Shown: positions 1 to 9,216, counted from the stretch's first letter. The stretch: 64,000 nucleotides of DNA from Polynucleobacter sp. UK-Mo-2m-Kol15 (GCF_018881505.1 NZ_JACVQC010000001.1:1657927-1721926); one strand, 5' to 3'. The notes: generated from the letters alone by a model not told the origin. Numbers and translations are program-made.

Positions 1-750
1 ATCATCCACAATGCCGCCGCGAGCAATATTAATCAGGGTTGCGGTCGGTTTCATGAGGGCAATTTCTTTTGCGCCAATCGTATGATGGCTCTCAGCCGAA
101 TATGGCAGCACGAGAACGACGTGATCAGCCGTGCGTAGTAACTCTTCCATTGAAGCATATTTAGCGCCGCAGGCTTTTTCATCAGCATCCGATAAATGAC
201 TACGGTTGTGATAGATCACATTCATACCAAAACCCAATGCGCGCTTTGCAATACCTTGCCCAATGCGACCCATGCCAATAATGCCGACAGTACTGTGATG
301 CAAATCCATGCCCAGGGGGTTATTCACTATCGACCACTTATCCCAATGACCAGCACGCACCCAGTGCTCAGATTCAGTAACGCGACGTGCAGTTGCCATT
401 AATAATGCAAAACCAAAATCTGCGGTTGTATCTGTCAATACATCAGGGGTATTTGTCGCCATCACGCCAGCAGCAGTCATTGCCGGAACATCAAAATTGT
501 TATAGCCCACAGAGATATTAGCCACCACCTTTAATTCTCTGGCTTGAGCCAAAGCGGATGCATCAATGCGTTCGCTTCCTGCCACTAGGGCGCCCTGGAC
601 TTCTGAAAGTGCTTTTTGTAACTCTTCGGGAGTAAAAATCCGGTCCTCTTGGTTGGACCTTACCTCAAAGGATTCCTCAAGTTTGGCCAAAGCTTCCGGA
701 AAAATCGCTCTAGCAACTAGAATCTTGGGGGGTTTGTTTTTATTATTCAT
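1..750 (-). CDS. D-isomer-specific 2-hydroxyacid dehydrogenase, glyoxylate/hydroxypyruvate reductase type (partial, C-terminus outside window)
   Basis: An open frame of 250 codons runs from ATG at 750 off the left edge. It begins MNNKNKPPKILVARAIFPEA and has the catalytic-domain stretch AGSERIDASAL, the Rossmann motif GIIGMGRIGQGIAKRALGFG and the substrate-binding arginine in NIARGGIVDD (R244). The catalytic Glu and His lie beyond the window. The family reduces glyoxylate or hydroxypyruvate to glycolate or D-glycerate with NAD(P)H in the cytoplasm. It follows the glycerate 2-kinase stop by only a few bases, so it is the last visible gene of a five-gene operon. That pairing favours hydroxypyruvate or tartronate semialdehyde/glyoxylate as substrate. 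The exact substrate cannot be read from the sequence. Confidence 0.88.
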   Translation of the reverse strand, partial: MNNKNKPPKILVARAIFPEALAKLEESFEVRSNQEDRIFTPEELQKALSEVQGALVAGSERIDASALAQARELKVVANISVGYNNFDVPAMTAAGVMATNTPDVLTDTTADFGFALLMATARRVTESEHWVRAGHWDKWSIVNNPLGMDLHHSTVGIIGMGRIGQGIAKRALGFGMNVIYHNRSHLSDADEKACGAKYASMEELLRTADHVVLVLPYSAESHHTIGAKEIALMKPTATLINIARGGIVDD

Positions 751-754
751 AAAT

Positions 755-2071
755 TTAAATAATCAGAATTGCTCTAAAGTCGTTTACGTTTGTTCTAGTT
801 GGGCCAGTCACTAGCAAGTCGCCAGTAGCACCAAAAAATGTGTAGGCATCATTCTTGTTGAGGCAGTCCACTAGATTCATTCCAAAATCATGACCCTTTT
901 GAATTGTTTGGGGGCTATATGTGGCGCCAGCATTATCTTCAGATCCATCGATGCCATCTGTATCTGCCGCGATTGCATAAATACCCTTTGCACCATCGAC
1001 AGCATGAGCAAAACTTAATAAAAAATCTGTATTCCTTCCTCCGCGTCCACTCCCTTTAACAGTGACGGTAGTTTCCCCACCGCTAATCAACACAAGAGGT
1101 TTTTTTAAGGCCGAATCTGAATCCTTACGAGCTAACCATAGTGACATTGCGCCAAATACAGCCCCGACCTGCTGAGCTTCACCTTCTATAGAATCAGACA
1201 AAATTTCAGCGTTAAGCTCACTTTCCTCGGCAAACCTTTTTGCCGCCTCTAATGAGTGCTTAGCAGTTGTAAGCACCACAGGCTCTGGAATCGAAGAAAA
1301 AAGAGGGTCACCGACCTTAGGAGTTTCTAATGCTGAGGTTTTAAGGCCCTCACGAATAAAGTCAGGAACCTGAATGTCATATTTAGTTATTACCCTCAAT
1401 GCATCCTCGCAAGTACTGCTATCTGGCAATGTGGGTCCACTCGCAATAATCGAAGGATCATCTCCAGGGATATCAGATATTGCATAGGTTAGTACTTGAG
1501 CTGGGTGACATAACTGCGCTAGTCGACCGCCTTTGATTTTTGATAAATGCTTTCTTACGCAATTAATCTCAAAGATGGAAGCCCCACATTTCAGGAGCTC
1601 TTTGTTAATCATCATCTTCTCATCTAAGGTGATCCCATCTATTGGGGCCGTAAGTAATGCTGATCCCCCACCAGAAGCGAGGAACACAACTAAATCATCA
1701 GCACTAAGATTACTTATTAGCCCAAGGATTCTTTGAGCAGCAATTTGACCAGCTTTATCGGGAACCGGATGGGATGCCTCAATTACTTCAACCTTTTCAC
1801 AGGCGAGACCATGACCGTAACGCGTCACCACAAGTCCTTGCAGTCTTTCATAGTCCGCAGTAGACCAAAAATCTTTGGCAGCCTGCTCGAACGATTTGGC
1901 CATTGCCGCTGCACCTTTACCTGCGCCAATAACAACTATCTTCCCAGGCTTTGGGGTCGGGAACTTAAGCCCAAGCTCTTTAAAGTTTGGCATAGCAGCA
2001 GCAACTGCAACTTTGAACAATGTGCTGAGAAAGCTAATAGGGTCTTCTTTGTATGTTTTGTTCATCGACAT
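755..2071 (-). CDS. Glycerate 2-kinase, GckA/TtuD (MOFRL) family
   Basis: This 438-residue protein matches the length of the DUF4147/MOFRL glycerate kinases, which phosphorylate D-glycerate to 2-phosphoglycerate with ATP. Visible features are the N-terminal IVVIGAGKGAAAMAKSFEQA, the glycine-rich LASGGGSALLTAP, the segment SGPTLPDSSTC and the C-terminal MOFRL part LISGGETTVTVKGSGRGGRN with AIAADTDGIDGSEDNAGA. Its ATG shares one base with the ppc stop (TAATG), which indicates translational coupling. A second ATG two codons in could also be the start. With the downstream reductase it would convert hydroxypyruvate or tartronate semialdehyde to 2-phosphoglycerate, which enolase turns into PEP for the adjacent carboxylase. 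Confidence 0.93.
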   Translation of the reverse strand: MSMNKTYKEDPISFLSTLFKVAVAAAMPNFKELGLKFPTPKPGKIVVIGAGKGAAAMAKSFEQAAKDFWSTADYERLQGLVVTRYGHGLACEKVEVIEASHPVPDKAGQIAAQRILGLISNLSADDLVVFLASGGGSALLTAPIDGITLDEKMMINKELLKCGASIFEINCVRKHLSKIKGGRLAQLCHPAQVLTYAISDIPGDDPSIIASGPTLPDSSTCEDALRVITKYDIQVPDFIREGLKTSALETPKVGDPLFSSIPEPVVLTTAKHSLEAAKRFAEESELNAEILSDSIEGEAQQVGAVFGAMSLWLARKDSDSALKKPLVLISGGETTVTVKGSGRGGRNTDFLLSFAHAVDGAKGIYAIAADTDGIDGSEDNAGATYSPQTIQKGHDFGMNLVDCLNKNDAYTFFGATGDLLVTGPTRTNVNDFRAILII

Positions 2072-4884
2072 TAACCCGTGTTCCGCAACCCGGCTGCGAT
2101 TCCATTGATGGCGATATGAATCCCCCTTTGCACACGCTCATCCTGCTTTCCAGATCGATAACGCCGTACCAGCTCGACTTGCAAGTGATGTAATGGATCA
2201 ATGTATGGAAAGCGATTACGTATTGACCTAGCTAAGGCTGGGTTATTTGCCAGCCTTACTTTTTCACCAGTAATCACGTTTAAGGCATTTACTGTTTTAT
2301 TCCACTCAGCTTCGATTGCACCAAAAATTCTTTTTCGCAACTTCACATCTGAAACAAGATCGCTGTATCTTGAAGCTAAACCAAGATCGCTCTTAGCTAT
2401 GACCATATCCATATTCGACAAAAGTGTTCGGAAAAATGGCCATTGTTGATACATCTTTTGCAGCATCAGCAATGCAGCCTTTTTTTCAGATGGGGTTTTT
2501 CTGTTGAGAAATTGCTCAATTGCAGATCCGAAACCATACCAACCAGGTAAAGTAAGTCGTGACTGGCCCCAGCTAAATCCCCAAGGGATAGCTCTTAAAT
2601 CTTCAATTTTTTGATTCGCCTTGCGGCTGGCAGGACGAGAGCCAATATTTAACTTAGCAATCTCTTTAATTGGAGTTGCCTCGAAAAAGTATTCAGAAAA
2701 TCCGGGAGTTTCATACACCAAACCACGATAGGCATCCATACTTGCTTGAGAGATTTGTGCCGCGGCTTCTAGGAAGCTCTTAGTAGCAGGTTTAGTTGGA
2801 TTTAGAAGCGTTGCCTCTAATGTTGCTGCGACTAAGGTCTCAAGATTTCTTCTACCAATCTCGGGATTAGAGTACTTCGACCCAATGACCTCGCCTTGCT
2901 CTGTTAGACGTATTTGCCCTCGTACGGTACCAGGGGGTTGAGCCAATATAGCCTCGTAGCTTGGTCCACCTCCACGACCGACTGTACCCCCTCTTCCATG
3001 AAATAGCCTTAACTTAATTCCATGTTCTGAACCAAGCGGATCAAATACCTCAACTAACGCAATTTCTGCTCGATAAAGCTCCCAGTTGCTGGTTACGATC
3101 CCGCCATCCTTATTTGAATCGGAATAACCCAACATAATGTCCTGCTCCGCACCAGAAGCCTTAATCAAAGACAAGATTCCTGGCAACGCATAAAAATCGC
3201 GCATGATTGGAGCTGCATTACGTAAATCTTCAATGGTTTCAAATAGCGGAACCACAATTAAGTCAGCAATAGGCTTCTTACCCAGCACTCCAACGAATAA
3301 ACCTACTTCTTTTTGCAAGAGAAATACTTCAAGCAAATCACTTACTGTTTCTGTGTGACTGATAATGTAATGACGGATTGCATTCAGCCCAAACTCATGA
3401 CGCAATTTCTTCGCCATCTCAAAAATAGAAAGCTCTGATAGCGTGAAATCAGAATACTTCTGCCCCATCACACGCAATGAACGAGGATCTTTAAGTAAAG
3501 AGAGTAATAACTTCTGTTTTTCATGTTCTGAGAGGGTCGAGTAATCATTTCCTATCCCAGCAGCACGTAGTAATTCACTCAAGACCGCTTCATGCATATC
3601 AGAGCTTTGCCGCAAATCAACTGTTGCCAGATGAAATCCAAATACCTCAACCGCCCTAATTAGCCCACGCAAACGTTTTTTTGCTAAAGCCTCGGCATTT
3701 TGGGAAATAAGTGAAGCTTCAATAGTTTTTAGGTCATCTAAAAATGCTTGTGCGCTGGCGTATGCATTTTGGGGAGGCAATGCGTGACGCGCGGCATCTG
3801 CACCTGTTAATGATTTAAGAGAGGCGGCCAATCTTGCATACATACCCGTTAGGGCTCTACGGTATGGTTCATCCTGTCGGTGCTCATTTACATCAGGAGA
3901 AGCTGCTGCAAGTTCTTGCATTTTTTTAGGGAATTTTAAAAGCAATGCTGAAACGGAAAGCTCTTTCCCCAGATAGTGAATTTCAGTTAAATAATGGCGC
4001 AAAACCATTTCAGCCTGACGCTTAACTGCATATTCAAGCGTAGTGGAGCTGACATTTGGATTTCCATCCCTATCGCCACCAATCCATTGACCCATCTTGA
4101 AAAAATTTGCAACTACATGCCCATCGAGAGAATCTTCGATCTGAGCGTAAATCTTAGGTATTTCTCTTAGGAAGGTCGTCTCGTAGTAACTAAGCGCATT
4201 TTCAATCTCATCCGCAACCGTTAACTTGGTAAAGCGCAAAAGTCGGGTATGCCAAAGCTGCAGAACACGTGCTCGTATTAATTCCTCATTCGCAGTCAAC
4301 TCTTTCATCAACAATGCATCTTTTGCAGGATTGCTTGCTTTTGATGATTCTTTAATTTGGTCTCGGGCTGCTAATAAATTTGCAATTTCTCGTTCAGCTT
4401 CCAAAATACTCGTACGCTGAACCTCTGTTGGATGGGCCGTGAGAACTGGTGAGATTAAACTCCCCGCCAATGTTTCTGATATTTGCTTACTGGTAACACC
4501 TGCTGAATGCAATTTCTTCATTGCCGCCGGTATGCTCCCATCCCTATAGCTACCTTCACGCTCATGGGCAATACGTCGTCGAATGTGGTGCCTATCCTCA
4601 GCTAAATTAGCTAGGTGGCTAAAGTAAGTAAAGGCCCTAAGAACCTTCATGGCATTCTCACTGCTAAGGCCTTTAAGAAGTTTTGTTAGCTCTTGGTTTG
4701 CCTTTTGGTTCGACTCTCTATGAAATGATACTGACAGCTTTCTGATCTGCTCCACTAGCGCATAAATAGCTTTACCTTCTTGCTCACGAACAATATCGCC
4801 CAATATCTTTCCCAGGAGCCGGATATCCTCCAAGAGCGGCTCCTCCCTCTCGTTTATTAGGAATTGTTTTTTCATATTTGGCAT
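2071..4884 (-). CDS. ppc: Phosphoenolpyruvate carboxylase
   Basis: A full-length 937-residue PEP carboxylase, which makes oxaloacetate from PEP and bicarbonate (anaplerosis). It shows the catalytic-His motif [11 protein letters not shown] (H151), the [10 protein letters not shown] loop, the glycine-rich [16 protein letters not shown] motif and [20 protein letters not shown]. The C-terminus ends RNTG, close to the usual QNTG that reaches the active site. It starts 12 bases after the upstream lyase stop and overlaps the glycerate kinase by one base, so it is an internal operon gene. A second ATG at codon 4 is a possible alternative start. Its placement among CoA-transferase, lyase and glycerate kinase genes is atypical for ppc, which usually stands alone in betaproteobacteria. 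Confidence 0.98.
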   Translation of the reverse strand: MPNMKKQFLINEREEPLLEDIRLLGKILGDIVREQEGKAIYALVEQIRKLSVSFHRESNQKANQELTKLLKGLSSENAMKVLRAFTYFSHLANLAEDRHHIRRRIAHEREGSYRDGSIPAAMKKLHSAGVTSKQISETLAGSLISPVLTAHPTEVQRTSILEAEREIANLLAARDQIKESSKASNPAKDALLMKELTANEELIRARVLQLWHTRLLRFTKLTVADEIENALSYYETTFLREIPKIYAQIEDSLDGHVVANFFKMGQWIGGDRDGNPNVSSTTLEYAVKRQAEMVLRHYLTEIHYLGKELSVSALLLKFPKKMQELAAASPDVNEHRQDEPYRRALTGMYARLAASLKSLTGADAARHALPPQNAYASAQAFLDDLKTIEASLISQNAEALAKKRLRGLIRAVEVFGFHLATVDLRQSSDMHEAVLSELLRAAGIGNDYSTLSEHEKQKLLLSLLKDPRSLRVMGQKYSDFTLSELSIFEMAKKLRHEFGLNAIRHYIISHTETVSDLLEVFLLQKEVGLFVGVLGKKPIADLIVVPLFETIEDLRNAAPIMRDFYALPGILSLIKASGAEQDIMLGYSDSNKDGGIVTSNWELYRAEIALVEVFDPLGSEHGIKLRLFHGRGGTVGRGGGPSYEAILAQPPGTVRGQIRLTEQGEVIGSKYSNPEIGRRNLETLVAATLEATLLNPTKPATKSFLEAAAQISQASMDAYRGLVYETPGFSEYFFEATPIKEIAKLNIGSRPASRKANQKIEDLRAIPWGFSWGQSRLTLPGWYGFGSAIEQFLNRKTPSEKKAALLMLQKMYQQWPFFRTLLSNMDMVIAKSDLGLASRYSDLVSDVKLRKRIFGAIEAEWNKTVNALNVITGEKVRLANNPALARSIRNRFPYIDPLHHLQVELVRRYRSGKQDERVQRGIHIAINGIAAGLRNTG

Positions 4885-4896
4885 TTAGTTGGTCGA

Positions 4897-5832
4897 TTAC
4901 TGAGCGCGGCGTAATTCATCCACATAACTAGGCTCAGGGTGTAACGTGAAAGTGCTACCTGCCTTTGCGACCTGACCAGGGACTTCGTGCCCTACGATCT
5001 GAGGCAATTCCTTTGCTAATTGCAATAACTTAGGAATATTCATGCCAGTGTCATAGCCCATTGCATCAAGCATGTGAATCGCATCTTCGCTAGAAATATT
5101 GCCACTTGCTCCAGGCGCATATGGGCAGCCACCTAAGCCACCCAGAGAGCCGTCGAAACGAACAATGCCAGACTGGACCGCAGCCAAAATATTGGCTAAA
5201 CCCATACCTCTTGTATTGTGAAAATGCAATGTAAGCTGAAGACTTGGAAACCGCTTCTGCAAAGAATCGCAAATCTTTTTTACTTGATCTGGATTGGCCA
5301 TACCAGTTGTATCGCAAATCGTTAGGCCCCTCACACCTAGATCGGCAAAGCGCTGAGCAAATCCTTCCACAACGTCTTGAGGAACCTCGCCCTCCATAGG
5401 ACAACCAAAACAGGTGGAAAGCGAAACATTAATAGGCGTTCTGCCATCGACATATTTAATAACTTCAGCTAATCCTGCAAAGCTCTTTTCTCTACCCATT
5501 CTGAGGTTTGCCAGGTTGTGCGTCTCGGATGTTGACATGACTAGATTAAATTCATCAGCCTTAGATTCAAAAGCGCGCTCTGCACCGCGAAGATTTGGTA
5601 CTAATACGGTGTATTCCACTCCGGGAACTCGTTTAATACGGCCCATAACCTCTTCAGCATCCCTGAGCATTGGAATAGATTTTGGTGAAGTAAATGAAGT
5701 GACTTCGATTTTGGCAAAACCACAATCACTAAGTTCATTAACTAACTTAACTTTGTCATCAGTCGGAATAAAGTTTGGCTCAATCTGAAAGCCATCTCTT
5801 GTCACTACATCGTTGAAATAAATTCTTGTCAT
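4897..5832 (-). CDS. HMG-CoA lyase family (DRE-TIM metallolyase) acyl-CoA lyase
   Basis: The protein of 311 residues starts MTRIYFNDVVTRDGFQIEPN. The RDG motif and the late HFHNTRGMGLAN supply metal ligands, and GGLGGCPYAPGASGN is the HMG-CoA-lyase signature containing the active-site cysteine. HMG-CoA lyases split HMG-CoA to acetyl-CoA and acetoacetate; relatives act on citramalyl-CoA or similar 3-hydroxyacyl-CoAs. The frame stays open to an ATG at 5871, but that would overlap the upstream gene. The ATG at 5832 has a good GAGGAAAAG ribosome site and leaves a 13-base gap, so I chose it. It lies between a CoA-transferase that could supply its CoA ester and ppc. The substrate is unknown. Confidence 0.87.
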   Translation of the reverse strand: MTRIYFNDVVTRDGFQIEPNFIPTDDKVKLVNELSDCGFAKIEVTSFTSPKSIPMLRDAEEVMGRIKRVPGVEYTVLVPNLRGAERAFESKADEFNLVMSTSETHNLANLRMGREKSFAGLAEVIKYVDGRTPINVSLSTCFGCPMEGEVPQDVVEGFAQRFADLGVRGLTICDTTGMANPDQVKKICDSLQKRFPSLQLTLHFHNTRGMGLANILAAVQSGIVRFDGSLGGLGGCPYAPGASGNISSEDAIHMLDAMGYDTGMNIPKLLQLAKELPQIVGHEVPGQVAKAGSTFTLHPEPSYVDELRRAQ

Positions 5833-5845
5833 AGTCTTTTCCTCT

Positions 5846-7042
5846 TTATTTTTTAGTAAATGCAATGCCACGCTCTTTCAGGGAGGCGACTTGTGAGTCA
5901 TTTAATCCAATACTTTGCAAAATCTCATCGGTGTTCTCGCCGATATCGGGAGCCAGAGTTTTAATAGAACCAGGTGTACGGGAAAGTTTTGGAATTACTC
6001 CAGGTACATCAAGCTTGGATCCATCTTGCATCTGAATAGTTTGAATATTTCCCCTTGCCTTGTAATGGGGGTCGTTAGCAATATCAGCCACGGTGTAAAT
6101 TCGGCCAACAGGCACAGCAACAGAATCTAGGATTTCTAGAGCCTTGTCAGTACTAACTGTTTTAGCCCACTCACCAATGGCTTGATCAAGCTCAGCTACG
6201 CGCTTAACGCGGCCATCATTATTCTCTAGCTGAGGGTCATTACCCAGGTCATCACGCCCAATGACTGTCATTAGACGTTTAAAAATACTATCGCCATTGC
6301 CGGCAACTAAAACATACCCTCCATCAGCACACAGATACGCGTTGGTTGGGGCAATGCCTGGTAAAGCACTTCCAGCTGCTTGACGTACTTCACCAAAGGC
6401 GCTGTATTCAGGGAGCAAGCTTTCCATACAGTTAAATACTGCTTCATATAAAGCAATATCAATAATTTGACCTTTACCGCTATTGTGGCGCTCTTGCAAT
6501 GCCAACAAAATACCAATCACACCATGCAAAGAGGCCAAGGTATCGCCAATGCTGATGCCTACACGTACAGGCACCCTGCCAGGCTCCGCAGTCAAATGAC
6601 GCAAGCCACCCATAGCTTCTGCAACAACACCAAATCCTGGTTTATCTCTGTAAGGACCAGTCTGACCATAACCGCTAATACGCAGAACAATCAGTTTAGG
6701 ATTGAGCTCGAGTAACTTTGCCGGATCAAGACCCCAACCCTCTAAAGTTCCAGGGCGAAAGTTTTCAATTAATACATCTGCCTCTTTGACCAAAGTTCTG
6801 ACAATTTCTTGAGCCTCAGCTTGCTTTAGATCCAAGGAGAGGGAGCGCTTGTTGCGTGACTGGACCTGCCACCAAACAGAAGTTCCATCTTTGAGTAATC
6901 GCCATTTACGTAGTGCATCACCAACTTTTGGCGGCTCAATCTTAATTACGTCGGCGCCAAAGTCAGCCAAAGTTTTGGCTGCAAAGGGCCCCGCAATCAA
7001 CTGCCCCATCTCGATTACTTTTAATTTTGCTAATGGCTCCAT
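5846..7042 (-). CDS. Class III (CaiB/BaiF) CoA-transferase
   Basis: The 398-residue protein has the family III hallmarks: N-terminal KVIEMGQLIAGPFAAKTLAD, the FGADVIKIEPPKVGD strand, NKRSLSLDLKQ and VLIENFRPGTLEGWGL. The nucleophilic aspartate is expected in GISIGDTLASLHGVIGILLAL. Members move CoA between dicarboxylates such as succinyl-CoA and malate, citramalate, itaconate, glutarate or HMG. It is the first gene of the minus-strand operon and is read divergently from a LysR gene 113 bases away. With the HMG-CoA-lyase relative downstream, the simplest reading is activation of a 3-hydroxy dicarboxylate followed by cleavage to acetyl-CoA plus an oxoacid. The acceptor acid cannot be assigned. 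Confidence 0.92.
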   Translation of the reverse strand: MEPLAKLKVIEMGQLIAGPFAAKTLADFGADVIKIEPPKVGDALRKWRLLKDGTSVWWQVQSRNKRSLSLDLKQAEAQEIVRTLVKEADVLIENFRPGTLEGWGLDPAKLLELNPKLIVLRISGYGQTGPYRDKPGFGVVAEAMGGLRHLTAEPGRVPVRVGISIGDTLASLHGVIGILLALQERHNSGKGQIIDIALYEAVFNCMESLLPEYSAFGEVRQAAGSALPGIAPTNAYLCADGGYVLVAGNGDSIFKRLMTVIGRDDLGNDPQLENNDGRVKRVAELDQAIGEWAKTVSTDKALEILDSVAVPVGRIYTVADIANDPHYKARGNIQTIQMQDGSKLDVPGVIPKLSRTPGSIKTLAPDIGENTDEILQSIGLNDSQVASLKERGIAFTKK

Positions 7043-7118
7043 TGGATCCTCTAAGGTGTTCTTTTAAGCAAAGTTACGCCCCTTCATTACTCTTGAAAAT
7101 TGCTATTTGGAGACGATT

Positions 7119-7137
7119 CCTTCTCATTTTGCGAAGG
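7119..7137. promoter_or_regulatory. LysR-type operator between the CoA-transferase operon and lysR gene
   Basis: CCTTCTCATTTTGCGAAGG is an inverted repeat of two 8-base arms around TTT with one mismatch. It contains the T-N11-A arrangement (T7122 to A7134) typical of LysR regulators. It overlaps the putative -35 (TTCTCA, 7121-7126) of the divergent lysR gene, which fits autorepression plus control of the operon. Confidence 0.6.
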
Positions 7138-7149
7138 TATGGGTAGAAT
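7121..7149 (+). promoter_or_regulatory. Promoter of the LysR gene, possibly leaderless
   Basis: A -35-like TTCTCA at 7121-7126 is followed after 17 bases by TAGAAT at 7144-7149. The hexamer ends six bases before the ATG at 7156, so transcription would begin at or next to the start codon. No Shine-Dalgarno sequence is seen. Confidence 0.5.
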
Positions 7150-7155
7150 TACCCT

Positions 7156-8070
7156 ATGAAAACACAGCTAAACCCCGCCAGAGTTGATTTTGTGACCCTC
7201 AAATTGTTCTGCTCCATAGTGCAATCTGGGAGCATTACCAAGGGCGCAAGCGCATGCAACCTAGCGTTATCTGCAGCTAGCAGACGAATCTCGGACTTTG
7301 AGGAGACGGTGGGCGTCCCATTACTAGATCGTTCCGTTAAAGGGGTTACAGTGACCCCAGCTGGTCATGCTGTAATGCAACATGCTTTGAGATTGTTTCA
7401 GGGTTTTGAACAGCTCAGTAACGAATTGGGCGAATACTCCAAAGGGGTAAAAGGGCATGTAAGACTTTGGGCAAACATGTCTGCCTTAACTGAATTTCTA
7501 CCCTCAGCGCTAGCAAGCTTTTTGAAAGCTCACACCGAGATACAGGTTGAAGTGGAGGAACAGTTAAGCGGCGACATCGTTAGAGCTCTGATGGATGGAA
7601 TTGCGGATATTGGAGTCTTTGCTGAGGGGCCCGTCACATCAGGATTGGACACTCAGGTCATAGGTAGAGATCAACTTGTCATTGCCTGCAGCAAAGAACA
7701 TCAACTCAGCAAAAGAAAGGTCATTTCTTTTGAGGAATGCCTTAAGTATGATTTTGTGGGACTTAATCGAGGGAGTTCATTACTAGAGCTCACCTCTCGA
7801 AGCGCGGAGAAGCTTGGCAAGCAAATGAGGCTTCGGATCCAGGTTAGAAGCTACGATGCAATGTGCCAGATGATTGCCGTGAATCTTGGTATCGGAGTCC
7901 TTCCTTATCAAGCCTGCGCAGCTCAGATTAGAGCTATGAATCTCAAGGTTGTTCAACTGGATGATTCATGGGCAAAACGAAATCTTCTGCTTGCAATGAA
8001 AGCAAATACAAGCCAACTGCCTGCCGCAATATTACTTAGCCAACATTTACTTGGGCTAACCCATAATTAA
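7156..8070 (+). CDS. LysR-family transcriptional regulator
   Basis: The 304-residue protein has the LysR winged-helix N-terminus (residues about 10-68: FCSIVQSGSITKGASACNLA, then SAASRRISDFEETVGVPLLD and the GVTVTPAGHAV turn). A periplasmic-binding-like effector domain follows (about 90-300; GHVRLWANMSALTEFLPSAL and LGIGVLPYQACAAQ). Divergence from the CoA-transferase/lyase/ppc operon and the T-N11-A palindrome between them make it the likely regulator of that operon. The effector is unknown; an operon substrate such as a hydroxy dicarboxylate or glyoxylate derivative is a guess. Confidence 0.93.
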   Translation: MKTQLNPARVDFVTLKLFCSIVQSGSITKGASACNLALSAASRRISDFEETVGVPLLDRSVKGVTVTPAGHAVMQHALRLFQGFEQLSNELGEYSKGVKGHVRLWANMSALTEFLPSALASFLKAHTEIQVEVEEQLSGDIVRALMDGIADIGVFAEGPVTSGLDTQVIGRDQLVIACSKEHQLSKRKVISFEECLKYDFVGLNRGSSLLELTSRSAEKLGKQMRLRIQVRSYDAMCQMIAVNLGIGVLPYQACAAQIRAMNLKVVQLDDSWAKRNLLLAMKANTSQLPAAILLSQHLLGLTHN

Positions 8071-8250
8071 TTAGAGGCGACCAAATTTCTAATTAGATAT
8101 TCAGAATTCGCGAATATAGCAGTGGACCGAGGTTAAGCGTTATTCCGTTCGCCAGCCAACCAACTGCACTAAAAACAAAAGCAACCCTGTAGGATGGCTT
8201 TACTAACAAGGATGTTGTGTTGCCACAAACCCTTGTAATACCTATTGGCC

Positions 8251-8263
8251 TGGCGGAAGAGGT
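8251..8263. repeat. att-like duplicate of the tRNA-Ser 3' end (distal copy)
   Basis: TGGCGGAAGAGGT repeats, in the same orientation and without mismatch, the last 13 bases of the tRNA-Ser gene at 9217-9229. Such duplications mark integration at tRNA 3' ends. The surrounding 8071-8332 stretch shows no other recognisable gene or site. Confidence 0.45.
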
Positions 8264-8332
8264 AGTACAAAACCAATGATGGTCGCTTAATGGCCGATTT
8301 GGGACATTGGCGCCCTTTTGAATTAGAGCGGG

Positions 8333-8650
8333 TTAGCGGCTTGTTTGATTTAAATAGGGGTATATACGAGTTGGATGCAGCTCAATCTCAGGCTGCTTCA
8401 CGCCAAATAACAGCTTAATAAATTTCACATTAGGCGGCGTGTAACTAGGTCTTGGCTTTTGCTTACTGCCGACATACACAAATGCCGAAAACAGCTTTAC
8501 AGACCCACAACAAAAACAAATCCTTAAATCTTCGGTTGACACAAATGCATCAACGGCAGGCGTCACACTTATAGAGGCGTAGTTCGGCAAGATATGCTCA
8601 CGATTACAGTCGGGGCATTGATAAATATCGTAGGAAGAAATCCTGGTCAT
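8333..8650 (-). CDS. Small hypothetical protein with CxxC zinc-ribbon-like motifs
   Basis: From ATG at 8650 the frame gives 105 residues beginning MTRISSYDIYQCPDCNREHI. A CPDC knuckle at residues 12-15 and a second cysteine group (ICFCCGSVK) suggest a small zinc ribbon. A GTG three codons upstream could also start it. I do not recognise a family, and the C-terminal half is basic and aromatic. It lies alone on the minus strand in the interval bounded by the tRNA-Ser repeat, so it may be cargo of a former mobile element. Cysteine pairing and the lack of interruptions are the only support for coding. Confidence 0.55.
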   Translation of the reverse strand: MTRISSYDIYQCPDCNREHILPNYASISVTPAVDAFVSTEDLRICFCCGSVKLFSAFVYVGSKQKPRPSYTPPNVKFIKLLFGVKQPEIELHPTRIYPYLNQTSR

Positions 8651-8786
8651 TGATAGCACAATACATTACTTCCATGCACCTTACCGCTGTGATCACATGT
8701 ATAAGTTTTGACAAAAACTAGAAAAATTGAAATCGTTTGAGCAGATCAATGTGTATGGGTAAAGCGAGGGACCCTTTTTCAAAAAT

Positions 8787-8809
8787 GGGGGGTGCCGGGT
8801 GGGTGGGGG
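8787..8809 (+). other. G-quadruplex-like G-tract cluster
   Basis: On the plus strand six G, TGCC, three G, T, three G, T and five G follow one another, giving four G-runs with loops of 4, 1 and 1 bases. This fits the canonical G3+N1-7 quadruplex pattern and is striking in an AT-rich intergenic region. It lies about 60 bases upstream of the small gene at 8868. Confidence 0.6.
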
Positions 8810-8831
8810 TCGGCTTTCAGAAAATTGATGA

Positions 8832-8843
8832 CGGGGTACCCCG
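8832..8843. promoter_or_regulatory. 12-bp perfect palindrome upstream of the small gene at 8868
   Basis: CGGGGTACCCCG is a perfect 12-base palindrome placed 24 bases before the ATG at 8868 and just upstream of the -10-like TAGAGT at 8856-8861. It could be an operator for a dimeric regulator. No regulator gene is adjacent, so the role is inferred from position only. Confidence 0.35.
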
Positions 8844-8867
8844 CTAAAATTTTGTTAGAGTAATTGC

Positions 8868-9140
8868 ATGGACTTCGACAGCTCAGATAACAGCACCGCT
8901 AAATATTCTGGCAAGGTTATGACTCAAACCTTTAAGCAATTCCAGCTAGAGCGCCTTATTAAAGACGGTAAGGTCATTCCAGCTTCCAAGCTAGCCGAGG
9001 CCAAAGAACAAGAACTGCAGCGCGTCAGAGAGTTCGAGGCGGCGTCAGAAGACCAGCAGCGTCACAATAGAACAGCCACACCACCACCAAAAGATAAGCT
9101 AGAAAAGCTACCCCTAACCAGGGAACGGTTCGACGAATAG
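8868..9140 (+). CDS. Small hypothetical acidic/charged protein
   Basis: This 90-residue protein begins MDFDSSDNSTAKYSGKVMTQ and continues with a charged helix-rich middle (QLERLIKDGKVIPASKLAEA) and a proline/lysine tail. Methionine 18 is a possible alternative start. No signal peptide, membrane segment or known domain is visible. It sits between the palindrome and the tRNA-Ser terminator, inside the segment bounded by the tRNA repeat. A TAGAGT hexamer six bases before the ATG may be its -10. Function unknown. Confidence 0.55.
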   Translation: MDFDSSDNSTAKYSGKVMTQTFKQFQLERLIKDGKVIPASKLAEAKEQELQRVREFEAASEDQQRHNRTATPPPKDKLEKLPLTRERFDE

Positions 9141-9175
9141 GCTCTTTTATTTTGGGTATCTTTATGGGTAGGTAG

Positions 9176-9200
9176 AAAAGAAAAAAGCCCGTTAGGGCTT
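9176..9200 (-). terminator. Rho-independent terminator after tRNA-Ser
   Basis: Read on the minus strand, AAGCCC and GGGCTT arms (9195-9200 and 9185-9190) with a four-base loop are followed by a T-rich run. It lies 17 bases downstream of the tRNA 3' end. Confidence 0.8.
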
Positions 9201-9216
9201 AATCTATATATATCAT

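Noticed and set aside
1733..2074. 113-codon plus-strand frame antisense to the glycerate kinase gene
   Set aside because: Glycerate kinase motifs are intact on the other strand; the antisense product has no recognisable feature.
5090..5404. 104-codon frame on the minus strand inside the HMG-CoA-lyase-family gene
   Set aside because: Same strand, different frame from a gene with clear motifs; no ribosome site, Arg/Ser/Cys-rich product.
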